Shown: piece after piece, positions 21,921-29,484 of the stretch | How positions within the stretch are numbered: the stretch's first letter is position 1 | Layout: each line of letters begins with the position of its first letter | Origin: a virus | DNA: 31,821 nt | IMG/VR virus record: IMGVR_UViG_3300002835_011239 | Coordinates: 1-31,821 of that record | Reading direction: 5' to 3' (one strand) | Program-made: the position numbers and the translations under genes | Notes under the pieces: model-generated | Seen by the model: only the letters and a program-made list of their open reading frames with translations | Database searches by the model: none | Told to the model about the DNA's origin: nothing

Positions 21921-22123
21921 CCGAAAAGTATATAAAAATATCAATGGGCAAGATACAAGTACCAGAAGATATAGCGTTAGAGAATGGTAAAGAAGTACAG
22001 ATACTTTTATCTGGTGAAGTAACAAAAGTTGAGTATCCAGCAACACAAAGTGAAGACGAAGAGATAGTGTACATAGTTAAGGGCATAGTAGCCTATACCA
22101 TTAATGGAGAAGAAGTAATATGA
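21917..22123 (+). CDS. Small beta-rich hypothetical protein
   Basis: A 68-residue protein (MTEKYIKISMGKIQV...) with an acidic middle and alternating beta strands (VQILLSGEVTKVEY, EEIVYIVKGIVAYTI), like a small OB- or SH3-type barrel. AAGGAG lies upstream, with ATGA overlaps at both ends. No family recognised. Confidence 0.65.
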   Translation: MTEKYIKISMGKIQVPEDIALENGKEVQILLSGEVTKVEYPATQSEDEEIVYIVKGIVAYTINGEEVI

Positions 22124-22296
22124 GCATAACGCCTATATATCGCGTGCCAAAACCTATCCATGAGGTCGTAGATGGAATGAAGGTTTGTCTTAAATGTAAA
22201 GAAAATAAGCCAGTAAGTGAATTTTATAGAAGGTTTAAATATAGTTCAAATTTAAAAGCTAATTGCAAAAAATGTGAAAATGAAAGAAAGCATTGA
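22120..22296 (+). CDS. Zinc-knuckle protein, CxxC...CxxC
   Basis: A 58-residue protein. VCLKCKENKPVSEFYRRF is followed by a second pair in ANCKKCENERKH. The spacing CxxC-(KP..F)-...-CxxC is the widespread short zinc domain found in phage proteins and at the N-terminus of some HNH nucleases. Without a catalytic HNH part it is probably a DNA-binding accessory near the terminase. It overlaps genes on both sides. Confidence 0.65.
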   Translation: MSITPIYRVPKPIHEVVDGMKVCLKCKENKPVSEFYRRFKYSSNLKANCKKCENERKH

Positions 22297-22693
22297 TTTA
22301 ACAACAGAAGAGGGAGGCAAAACTCCACAACCACTTGATGAAGTTGGTAAAGAGACATTACTTGCGTTAATGACGAGCGATACAAAAACGAATGCAGCCA
22401 TAAAGCTAGGTATAGATAGGAAGACATTATACTCTAGGATGGAAAAATATGGTTTACGTGCATATTTATCGCAATTACAGCAAGAAGCATTAGACACTTT
22501 AAGGATGGGTAGTATTAAAGCCGCGGAAAACATGGTCAACAAAATAGATCACAGGGACGCAAAAATAAGCATGGAGGCATCTAGGGATGTACTAGATAGG
22601 GCTGGGATAGGTGTAAAGAAAGAATCCAATACTAATGTACAAGTAAATATCATGAATAAGTTAGAAGAAGATAAAGAGAAATATAATTTTTAG
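22280..22693 (+). CDS. terS: Terminase small subunit
   Basis: A 137-residue protein placed directly before the large terminase. The N-terminal helix-turn-helix reads TNAAIKLGIDRKTLYSRMEK. A middle helical part (QQEALDTLRMGSIKAAENM) and the conserved end DAKISMEASRDVLDRAGI are typical of small terminases that form a ring recognising phage DNA. ATG at 22280 is preferred; a GTG two codons earlier is possible. Confidence 0.75.
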   Translation: MKESIDLTTEEGGKTPQPLDEVGKETLLALMTSDTKTNAAIKLGIDRKTLYSRMEKYGLRAYLSQLQQEALDTLRMGSIKAAENMVNKIDHRDAKISMEASRDVLDRAGIGVKKESNTNVQVNIMNKLEEDKEKYNF

Positions 22694-22697
22694 GAAT

Positions 22698-23492
22698 ATG
22701 AATGAAAACTACTTAAACTGGATACAAGATTATTTGAATATCGTAAACAAAGAGGCAGAGTTAGTGCCGTTTACGCTTAACACTATCCAAAGGCGGTTTT
22801 TAACACAGGATATGACAGGCAGGGATATTATCTTAAAAGCCAGACAGCAAGGGTTTACGTCTATCGTTACTGCCGTGTTCTTGGCTGATTTTATAATGAA
22901 ACGAAATACTTACAACGTTATCGTCGCCGATGATGCAGACAATGCGATGGGCATCCTGAAACGCGTTAAAGATTATTTGGGTTACTGGTGTGAAAAAAAA
23001 GGACTGGAAGAGAAAGACGTGCTTAAGTATAACTCGAAGTATGAATTGTATTTTGAGGCTATGAACTCTACGTATCATATAGGTACAGCACAAAACACAC
23101 AGTTTGGTAGATCGCGTACGATAACAAACTTGCATTTGTCGGAAGGTGCGTTTTATCCCGATTTAACATCGATTTTGGCAGGAGCATTACAAGCAGTAGT
23201 GCCTACAGGCAGGGTTATTATCGAAACAACTGCTAACGGGTTTAACGATTTTAAAGAGTATTGGGATAAAACAGACAAAGGTGAAACATCATTCAAAAAT
23301 CATTTCTATAAAGCGTCTGACTTCTATTCTCGTGAGTTTCTAGATCAGAAAAAGAAAGAGTTAGCAAGGCTATATAAGCAGGAATATCCAGAAACACCAC
23401 TTGAAGCGTTTATCACGTCTGGAGAAACATATTTTAATCAGGAATCATTAGAAGTTTACTTAAGTCTTGTCCAAGATGTTCAAACAGTATAG
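22698..23492 (+). CDS. terL: Terminase large subunit, ATPase part (frame-split)
   Basis: These 264 residues form the ATPase motor: Walker A-like ILKARQQGFTS at about 52, Walker B with catalytic Glu in TNLHLSEGAF at about 145, and motif III IIETTANG at about 175. It ends ...EAFITSGETYFNQES, where intact TerL proteins continue into the nuclease domain, then runs into TAG at 23490. The nuclease part continues in the +1 frame with a 26-base open overlap (23464-23489). Programmed frameshift, two-chain terminase or an indel are all possible. Confidence 0.8.
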   Translation: MNENYLNWIQDYLNIVNKEAELVPFTLNTIQRRFLTQDMTGRDIILKARQQGFTSIVTAVFLADFIMKRNTYNVIVADDADNAMGILKRVKDYLGYWCEKKGLEEKDVLKYNSKYELYFEAMNSTYHIGTAQNTQFGRSRTITNLHLSEGAFYPDLTSILAGALQAVVPTGRVIIETTANGFNDFKEYWDKTDKGETSFKNHFYKASDFYSREFLDQKKKELARLYKQEYPETPLEAFITSGETYFNQESLEVYLSLVQDVQTV

Positions 23493-24129
23493 AAAGCTAG
23501 AAAAAGGAGAGTTCATATTAATAGGTGGTGATACAGCGTCTGGAGGACTTGACTATTCTGCGTCACAATTTTTATCGAAAACCAAGTTAGATGTACCTAT
23601 CGTCTATCATTCGCAAAAGACAACGACAACTATGGTTAATGATTTAGTGCCAAAGATGGAAGAAATATTCGATATTACTGGTGTACCTCCAATCATAGCA
23701 CTCGAACGAAACAATGGCGGGTCGTTTGAGATGGAACGTCTTGCAATGCTAAATCGGGCAAACAAGTTTAGGCTGTATGTAGAAAAGGGTATGGCGGGGC
23801 AGATAGAGCAATCTGAAGCCAAAAGATATGGTTGGACTACTTCGAGTTCTACTAGACCCAAGATGCTAGAAGACCTTAAAAACGCTATAGATAATAAATT
23901 AATCAGGATATACGACAAGCAAACCGTTAACGAAATGTTTGCATTTATTGTTGTGCAGACAAGCAGTAGTTGGAAAGCACAAGCAGAAAAACACGCCCAC
24001 GATGACCTAATAATGAGTTTGGCTATCGCGTGGCAGTTGTATCAGACAGAACAGCCAGAACAAGTTTTTACATCGGGTATAGAAGATTTACCAGACGAAA
24101 GATTATTTAGTTCAGGAGGATTTTATTGA
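23467..24129 (+). CDS. terL: Terminase large subunit, nuclease part (frame-split)
   Basis: About 220 residues with the RNase H-like nuclease of TerL: LIGGDTASGGLDYSASQFL holds the first catalytic Asp, IIALERNNGG the middle Glu, and HAHDDLIMSLAIAWQ the last Asp. It cuts concatemeric DNA at packaging. The frame opens after a TAA at 23461. A TTG (23467) or ATG (23476) could start it, but neither has a ribosome site, which favours fusion to the ATPase part by a +1 shift. The TGA overlaps the next start. Confidence 0.8.
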   Translation: MSKMFKQYRKLEKGEFILIGGDTASGGLDYSASQFLSKTKLDVPIVYHSQKTTTTMVNDLVPKMEEIFDITGVPPIIALERNNGGSFEMERLAMLNRANKFRLYVEKGMAGQIEQSEAKRYGWTTSSSTRPKMLEDLKNAIDNKLIRIYDKQTVNEMFAFIVVQTSSSWKAQAEKHAHDDLIMSLAIAWQLYQTEQPEQVFTSGIEDLPDERLFSSGGFY

Positions 24130-24500
24130 TGGACAAACCTGCCAGCCATTACACAAGACAAAACAAACGTGCGATAGATGCTCAAGAAGCTATTATTGAG
24201 AAATTGGGATATGGTGTGCTTAATGTAGAGGTTGAGTTTCATAACAAACGTGTTGTCAAACAAACCTTTTATGGGAAAGAACGCAAGAAGTATAACAAAG
24301 AAAACTATGAAGATGCACTAAAAGATATGCTAAAACGTGTAAAACAAAGCATGGATCGTAAAGAATCAACAGAGATTGTGTTTCAAGTGAATATACGGCA
24401 AGGCAGACCCGAGCAAGTATTGTGGTTGTCTAACCATACCATAAATTACGACGTTGACAATAGCCCGCAAAACGTGCAAGATAGTAGTATAACAAAATAA
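24126..24500 (+). CDS. Hypothetical protein
   Basis: A 124-residue basic protein (HYTRQNKRAIDAQEAIIEKL; EVEFHNKRVVKQTFYGKERK). Alternating strands with many charges suggest a small alpha/beta domain. Start overlaps the terminase stop (TGATG). It lies between terminase and the loop-E element before the homing endonuclease. No family recognised. Confidence 0.6.
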   Translation: MMDKPASHYTRQNKRAIDAQEAIIEKLGYGVLNVEVEFHNKRVVKQTFYGKERKKYNKENYEDALKDMLKRVKQSMDRKESTEIVFQVNIRQGRPEQVLWLSNHTINYDVDNSPQNVQDSSITK

Positions 24501-24503
24501 TCG

Positions 24504-24574
24504 GTTTATTTTTAAACGAGTTTAGAGATACAAGCCGTGTGAAAGTTCTTCGGAACGAGTAGCACGGCTTTTTT
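24504..24574 (+). terminator. Tandem hairpin with loop-E motif, copy 3
   Basis: Hairpin one is GTTTA/TAAAC with a TTTT loop. Hairpin two has outer stem AGCCGTG/CACGGCT, the GAAA opposite AGTA internal loop, an inner stem GTTC/GAAC closed by a UUCG tetraloop, and six T. The inner stem and tetraloop differ from copies 1 and 2, yet the internal loop is unchanged. It ends 26 bases before the homing endonuclease start. Confidence 0.8.
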
Positions 24575-24600
24575 AGTACATATTTATAAAACAGTAAAGC

Positions 24601-25071
24601 ATGATGAGACTTATGTTATCGGGGGAAGAAATACTATTAGACAATGAAGACTTGGACTTATTCAATGCATACAGTTGGTGGGTTTTAAGAGTTAAAAATC
24701 TTAAATACATTGTCGGTAGGCATGGTAAATCAAAGGGATGTCGGGTGCTTTTTCATAGAGTATTGATGCCAGAGGCTGAGGTAGTTGACCATATCAATGG
24801 GAACGGGTTGGATAATAGGAAAGACAATCTTCGGGGGTGTTCTCATGCAGAAAATATGAGAAACAGAAATATATCCAGGAAAAATAAAAGTGGTTTTAAA
24901 GGGGTTTACTGGCATAAAGCAGATAAGCTATGGAAAGCTCAGCTAAAATATAACGGCAAAAGGGTATTGGATCAGAGTTGTAAAAGTGCTGAGGAAGCTG
25001 CGAGGCTTTACGATAAGTTTGCATTAAAGTATCACGGTGAATTCGCGAAGACAAATTTTAATTATGCCTAA
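24601..25071 (+). CDS. HNH-AP2 homing endonuclease
   Basis: A 156-residue freestanding endonuclease. The HNH part reads VLFHRVLMPEAEVVDHINGN then LDNRKDNLRGCSHAENMRNR, with the catalytic-type His in VDHING. The C-terminal AP2-like DNA-binding domain reads SGFKGVYWHKADKLWKAQL and AARLYDKFALKYHG, ending in FAKTNFNYA. Such selfish genes spread by cutting genomes that lack them. It sits between loop-E element 3 and the portal gene, whose ATG overlaps its last codons, so the portal may have adapted to it. Confidence 0.85.
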   Translation: MMRLMLSGEEILLDNEDLDLFNAYSWWVLRVKNLKYIVGRHGKSKGCRVLFHRVLMPEAEVVDHINGNGLDNRKDNLRGCSHAENMRNRNISRKNKSGFKGVYWHKADKLWKAQLKYNGKRVLDQSCKSAEEAARLYDKFALKYHGEFAKTNFNYA

Positions 25072-26947
25072 AAAACGAGAACAGAAAAAAGAAGATCCAA
25101 AAAAAGAGAACAACTCAATTGATCCTGTTGTGCTATGCGAACAGTATAAAAAAGATTGGGATTCTTATTCAGAGATCCGTGCCGATTGGGATGAAAAAGA
25201 AGCGATACTTTTAAACAGGAATCTTGATTCTATTTCAAAGAACAGCACAAAGTCACAAGTGTTTGATCCTCGGTTATCAACGATAGTATTCGAGCGAATG
25301 TATCGCGTGATGAACCGACTCCCTACTGGAAAGGTCAGGGCTTTGACCAAGAAGAATAAAGGTAAGTCTATGATGATGGACTTGATTCTTCATAACTATG
25401 TTGAGCCAAACGCAAAATCACAATACGGTTCTATCTTGCATAAACTCAGAATGGAAAACTTATATTCACATGTCTATGGTTCTTATGGTCACTTAGTAGA
25501 CTACGTTGTTACAGATGATTACGTGGGTCCTGATATAACTTTAATTTCCCCTTATGATTTAGTTCCGCAACCAGGCAAATACGACATTCATGATTGTCAG
25601 TATGTTTTCGTTGGTAGCTGGGTGTCAAAAGAATGGTTAAAAAGCAAAAAGTCAGACAAGTGGCAAAACATTCAAGAATTATTATTAAAATCCAAAGGTG
25701 ACAAGACGAACGGGCAAGTTAGGGATTTAGACGGTAAATCTTATGCAGAACGTAAGTGGGGTGATAATGCACATGCTCAGCAGATTGAAGACTACCAGCA
25801 AATATATCTAGTAACTAGATACGAACGCGATAGATGGATAACCTTTGCACCTGATTATGACTTAATCGTGAGGGATATACCAAATCCACATGGTAACAAC
25901 CGAATACCTGTAGTTGTGAAGCATTCTATTCCACTACGAGATAGGTTCTGGGGACTTGGAGAAATCGAACGTGGTAAAACATTGCAATACGCTATTAACA
26001 GTTTATGGAATTTGTATCTAGATGGTGTTAAGTTTTCTATTTTCCCACCAAAGTTAGTGAACCTATCTTTAACAGTACCTTCTACCATTCGATCAGAAGC
26101 AGGTGCAAACTGGGTAGTAAAAGATATAAATAATGCAATCAGAGAATTTAATATATCACCGCAAGGTATTAATTCATTCCAAGCTACATATCCTGCTTTG
26201 AGTGCCGCAATGCTCAACATGGCGGGTACAACTGATACATCTATTGCATCAAACGTTGACCCTGGCATGGGCAAAACACCAGTCGCTATAAATGCATTAA
26301 ATGCAAGGCAAAACGCAAGAGATGCGTATGACCGCGAATTGCAAGAAGAAGTTATTCAAGAGACATATGATATGTTTATGGATCTAATATCCAAAAAACA
26401 AGCTCATCCTATAAAACTTAATGTGTTTGAGGAAGAGATTGCGACAATATCACAAACAAATCCTGATATTTTAGATATGTTTGAAGATGGTACAGGAGCG
26501 GAAGTCATAATAAAACCAGAAGATGTTAAAGATATACCTTTCAAGTTTTACATTGATAAAGGTTCTACATACAAACAAGATGAGGCGATGCAAAAACAGG
26601 AGATTACCGATCACCTATCATTAGCTATCAAGCTTGCTGATCCTGCAATCTTGAAACAAACAGGTAAAGTAAGACTTGGGGCTATGGTTATTGATGTTGC
26701 GGAGCTAGTCAAACAATCTTTGATTACAGGTGGAATGCAAAATTATGAAAAAATTATATACGAACAAGAAATGACGCCAGAAGAAATGCCACCAGAGCCA
26801 ATGGCACAAGATCCAATAACACAGCCTAGCGCGCCACAGGGCAGTCCTATGCCACAAGGTGGAATGTCAGGAATGATACCCCAAGGCGTTAACTTTGAAG
26901 ATCCGATGATACAGCAAGTTTTTAATGAAATTTTAAATGGACAATAA
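25064..26947 (+). CDS. Portal protein
   Basis: A 627-residue protein with the size and order of podovirus portals. It has a charged N-terminus, then KDWDSYSEIRADWDEKEAIL, a wing region (ISPYDLVPQPGKYDIHDC), a stem and crown region (FWGLGEIERGKTLQYAINSL, then LYLDGVKFSIFPPKLVNLS) and a Pro/Gln/Met-rich tail. Twelve copies would form the vertex through which DNA enters and leaves. ATG at 25064 overlaps the end of the homing endonuclease gene; a longer frame from 25037 lacks support. Confidence 0.8.
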   Translation: MPKKREQKKEDPKKENNSIDPVVLCEQYKKDWDSYSEIRADWDEKEAILLNRNLDSISKNSTKSQVFDPRLSTIVFERMYRVMNRLPTGKVRALTKKNKGKSMMMDLILHNYVEPNAKSQYGSILHKLRMENLYSHVYGSYGHLVDYVVTDDYVGPDITLISPYDLVPQPGKYDIHDCQYVFVGSWVSKEWLKSKKSDKWQNIQELLLKSKGDKTNGQVRDLDGKSYAERKWGDNAHAQQIEDYQQIYLVTRYERDRWITFAPDYDLIVRDIPNPHGNNRIPVVVKHSIPLRDRFWGLGEIERGKTLQYAINSLWNLYLDGVKFSIFPPKLVNLSLTVPSTIRSEAGANWVVKDINNAIREFNISPQGINSFQATYPALSAAMLNMAGTTDTSIASNVDPGMGKTPVAINALNARQNARDAYDRELQEEVIQETYDMFMDLISKKQAHPIKLNVFEEEIATISQTNPDILDMFEDGTGAEVIIKPEDVKDIPFKFYIDKGSTYKQDEAMQKQEITDHLSLAIKLADPAILKQTGKVRLGAMVIDVAELVKQSLITGGMQNYEKIIYEQEMTPEEMPPEPMAQDPITQPSAPQGSPMPQGGMSGMIPQGVNFEDPMIQQVFNEILNGQ

Positions 26948-27239
26948 CAAACCTTATGCGAGTGACTTATTACAAGAGTTCACTCCACAACAACAACAAG
27001 AAAACAGATTGAGAGATGAAGCATTATATGTACTTGCTCAAACATCGGGGTGGGCGGAGTTACAAAAGATTATCGACCAATACCTTGAATCACTAAAAAG
27101 CCTAAATATTGATCCTAAAGACTCAGTTGAGACCGTGGGATATAAATATTTAGCTTCGGTTACGGCGAAAACTTATTTAGAGGCAGTAAAGGATATCGTA
27201 AATGGAACATATCAAGCAATCGAAGCCGACAGAAAATGA
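26937..27239 (+). CDS. Hypothetical protein, helical
   Basis: A 100-residue, mostly helical protein (ASDLLQEFTPQQQQENRLR; LQKIIDQYLESLKSLNID). Its start overlaps the end of the portal gene by 11 bases. Position between portal and scaffold suggests a head-assembly accessory protein, but no family is recognised. Confidence 0.6.
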   Translation: MDNNKPYASDLLQEFTPQQQQENRLRDEALYVLAQTSGWAELQKIIDQYLESLKSLNIDPKDSVETVGYKYLASVTAKTYLEAVKDIVNGTYQAIEADRK

Positions 27240-27450
27240 GGTGTTTGGTCTAACTCAAGATCAGGTCGAAGAATTAAGGAAGAATGCGATTGAAAGATTA
27301 CAGAGATCAGAAAAAAGGTGGGTTCAGCGTGGACCATATTTAGTATGCATAACTGATAGTGGAGAAGTAGCAACGCATATCGGGACAGCAAAAATCCTTG
27401 TGGGACTTGACGATAAAGGTAATCCGATGTTCAAACAAGTGAATTATTGA
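27202..27450 (+). CDS. Hypothetical protein
   Basis: An 82-residue protein. A helical N-terminus (DQVEELRKNAIERLQRSE) leads to a beta-rich end (PYLVCITDSGEVATHIGTA). It overlaps the preceding gene by 38 bases; an internal start might be used instead, but the next Met is near the C-terminus. Its stop lies within the -35 of a promoter candidate. Confidence 0.55.
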   Translation: MEHIKQSKPTENEVFGLTQDQVEELRKNAIERLQRSEKRWVQRGPYLVCITDSGEVATHIGTAKILVGLDDKGNPMFKQVNY

Positions 27451-27475
27451 CATACATTACGAGGTTTGGTAGATT
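27447..27475 (+). promoter_or_regulatory. Candidate promoter for scaffold/capsid operon
   Basis: TTGACA (27447-27452) and TAGATT (27470-27475) lie 17 bases apart. The -35 is a perfect consensus match and overlaps the stop of the gene before. The spacer contains ATTACGA, shared with the sequences before loop-E copies 1 and 2. TTGACA also pairs with TGTCAA at 27478. Confidence 0.6.
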
Positions 27476-27498
27476 AGTGTCAAATTGAATAGCTTTTT

Positions 27499-27568
27499 GC
27501 TAGCTGAGGTTAGCATTTGTAGCCGTGAGAAAACGAGACGAAAGTTTCGCCAGTATCACGGCTTTTTT
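27499..27568 (+). terminator. Tandem hairpin with loop-E motif, copy 4
   Basis: Hairpin one is GCTA/TAGC (27499-27514). Hairpin two has outer stem AGCCGTGA/TCACGGCT, GAA opposite AGTA, a longer inner stem CGAGAC/GTTTCG with a GAAA loop, and six T. It is followed by another hairpin CTTGTAGA/TCTACAGG (27593-27617), giving the scaffold gene a leader of about 180 bases behind the promoter at 27447. Confidence 0.8.
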
Positions 27569-27658
27569 AGTACCTGAAATCGTAGGTTTGGACTTGTAGA
27601 GGTTTTTCTTCTACAGGATTAAGCCTTTGATCGGGCTGGTGAGGATGACCCAACCTTA

Positions 27659-28522
27659 ATGGAGTCAAAATTAGTTCTTTCAAATATGGATCAAACCAAA
27701 AATCAGGCAATAAATGACCAGGGCGTAGAGAAAACCCAAGATGTGATGCCGACATCTGAATCAAGCGTAGTTGAACCACAGATCGATCAATCTGTAGAAG
27801 ATACAAACGTAGAAGAATCTGAATCTAGTTCTAGTGCTAAGGAATTAGAGGATGCAGAACGTAAACCAACAAGATTGGAGCGGAATTTAGGCAAAAAGCT
27901 ACAGGAAAACAAAGCTCTAAAAGAACGTATTAATCAATTAGAAGGAAAAGCTGATGATGTATACGACTTTTTAGGCGTGAAACCTAAAGCTGACGAGATG
28001 GAAAACTTGTTTACGGAGGAAGAGCTTGCCACAGGTGAGATTTCTAACCCAAGAGATTTTCAGAATCGTATAGCACAAATGGTCGAACAGCGTGCTACTA
28101 AGAAAGTTGAAGAAGTTTTATCAGGAAGAGAGCGGGCTAGTAAGTACCGTGAGACAGTCGAAACTCATACAAAAGAACTGGATGATCTACTAACGGAGAT
28201 GCCAGAACTACAGGATGAAGAAACGGCTAGAGCTTTTGTTGAAACTTATGAAGACATAAATTATTTAGGTGATAGGTTCATTGGACGTGTATCCCCTAAA
28301 AAAATAGCAGAACGTATGTTTGGCACAGCCAAGAGAATAGCCGATCGTAAAACAACTGAGGTAGCCAAACAGGTTGCACAGATGAAAGACGATCAAGCAA
28401 TCGTGTCTGGTGCTGATATATCGAGAAGCAGTGGAGGTCTTACGGACTTATACAACAAAGCTATTGAGACGGGCACAGACGATGATTGGGCTAAATATTT
28501 CAAGGCTAAAAACAGTAAATGA
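27659..28522 (+). CDS. Putative scaffolding protein
   Basis: A 287-residue, strongly acidic and Glu/Lys-rich protein just before the major capsid gene. The N-terminal 65 residues are disordered and Ser/Glu/Gln-rich. A coiled coil follows (ERNLGKKLQENKALKERINQ), then helices through to the C-terminus. These traits and the position match phage scaffolding proteins that guide procapsid assembly and then leave. GAGGATG lies upstream of the ATG; an internal Met at 27686 is an alternative. Confidence 0.75.
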   Translation: MESKLVLSNMDQTKNQAINDQGVEKTQDVMPTSESSVVEPQIDQSVEDTNVEESESSSSAKELEDAERKPTRLERNLGKKLQENKALKERINQLEGKADDVYDFLGVKPKADEMENLFTEEELATGEISNPRDFQNRIAQMVEQRATKKVEEVLSGRERASKYRETVETHTKELDDLLTEMPELQDEETARAFVETYEDINYLGDRFIGRVSPKKIAERMFGTAKRIADRKTTEVAKQVAQMKDDQAIVSGADISRSSGGLTDLYNKAIETGTDDDWAKYFKAKNSK

Positions 28523-28541
28523 TTTTTAGGAGAAATTTTAT

Positions 28542-29447
28542 ATGGCACAGTCCACAGCAAAACTTTATTACGAAGAAAGAGCGATAGGTAATAGAGAAGA
28601 TCTAAGTAATGAGATCACAAATATATCGCCAAAAGAAACACCTTTTTATTCTACTTTCGGTAAAACAAAAGCTAAATCTGTTATCCATGATTGGTTAACC
28701 GATTCTTTAGCTAGCGCAGCCGAAAACAAGCATATTGAAGGAGGAGATTATTCTTTCACTAAACCAGGTGCTAGAACAAGACTTTCAAACTACACCCAAA
28801 TTTTCGTTACACCAGTAGAAGTATCAGATACACAAAGAAATGTTGATACAGCAGGAATCGAAGATGAATTTGCTTATCAAATGGCAAAGAAAATGAAAGA
28901 ACACGCAAGAGATATTGAATACATGTTAGTAAATGGTACAGGGAACTCTGGTGCTTCTGGTACAGCTAGAGAGCTTAAAGGGGTATTGGCTTGGTTGAGT
29001 ACTAATGTCGAGGCTGGTACTGGTACTGGTACTGAATATTTGACTGAAACAATGTTCAATAACCTATTGCAATCTGTATGGGAAGACGGCGGATTACAAT
29101 CTGGCGGTACTGCCTATGCTAATGGTTATCAAAAGAGAAAAATTAGCGGATTTACAGGTGGAGCTACCAAGAATGTTGATTCAGACGATAAATCATTAAC
29201 AAGTTCTGTTGATGTATATGATTCTGATTTCGGAAGAATTGTTATCAAGAGACACAGATATATGACTTCTACTGTTGTAGCGGTATTAGACAACGATTTC
29301 TGGAAAGTAGCGACTTTGAGACCTACCCAAAAGATTGATGTTGCTAAAGTCGGTTCTGCAACAAGAGCGGTTATCGAAACTGAGTTAACACTTGAGTCTA
29401 GGGAAGAAAAATCCAGCGGTAAAATTACTGGTTTGAAGACTTCTTAA
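28542..29447 (+). CDS. Major capsid protein (SU10/DUF5309-like)
   Basis: A 301-residue protein preceded by AGGAGA. The motif ISPKETPFYSTFGKTKAKS followed by IHDWLTDSLA, and later FAYQMAKKMKEHARDIEYM, match the SU10-type HK97-fold capsid family (DUF5309). The C-terminal part DFGRIVIKRHRYM, then VAVLDNDFWKVATLRP and AVIETELTLE, is also typical. It builds the icosahedral head; 19 bases separate it from the scaffold gene. Confidence 0.85.
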   Translation: MAQSTAKLYYEERAIGNREDLSNEITNISPKETPFYSTFGKTKAKSVIHDWLTDSLASAAENKHIEGGDYSFTKPGARTRLSNYTQIFVTPVEVSDTQRNVDTAGIEDEFAYQMAKKMKEHARDIEYMLVNGTGNSGASGTARELKGVLAWLSTNVEAGTGTGTEYLTETMFNNLLQSVWEDGGLQSGGTAYANGYQKRKISGFTGGATKNVDSDDKSLTSSVDVYDSDFGRIVIKRHRYMTSTVVAVLDNDFWKVATLRPTQKIDVAKVGSATRAVIETELTLESREEKSSGKITGLKTS

Positions 29448-29457
29448 CGAGTTAATC

Positions 29458-29478
29458 GAGGGGGTGAAATTCCCCCTC
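29458..29478 (+). terminator. GC-rich hairpin after the capsid gene
   Basis: GAGGGGG/CCCCCTC with a 7-base loop lies between the capsid stop and the next start. No U-run follows, so it is more likely an mRNA stability or processing hairpin that sets the capsid gene apart from the fibre gene than a full terminator. Confidence 0.5.
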
Positions 29479-29484
29479 TCATAA

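Noticed and set aside
23464-23492. Intron or mobile insert splitting TerL
   Set aside because: The two halves overlap, leaving no room for an insert. Only a frame change separates them.
27567-27806. 79-residue - strand frame over the scaffold leader
   Set aside because: It overlaps the loop-E element and the scaffold gene start, has no ribosome site and opposes the transcription direction of the module.
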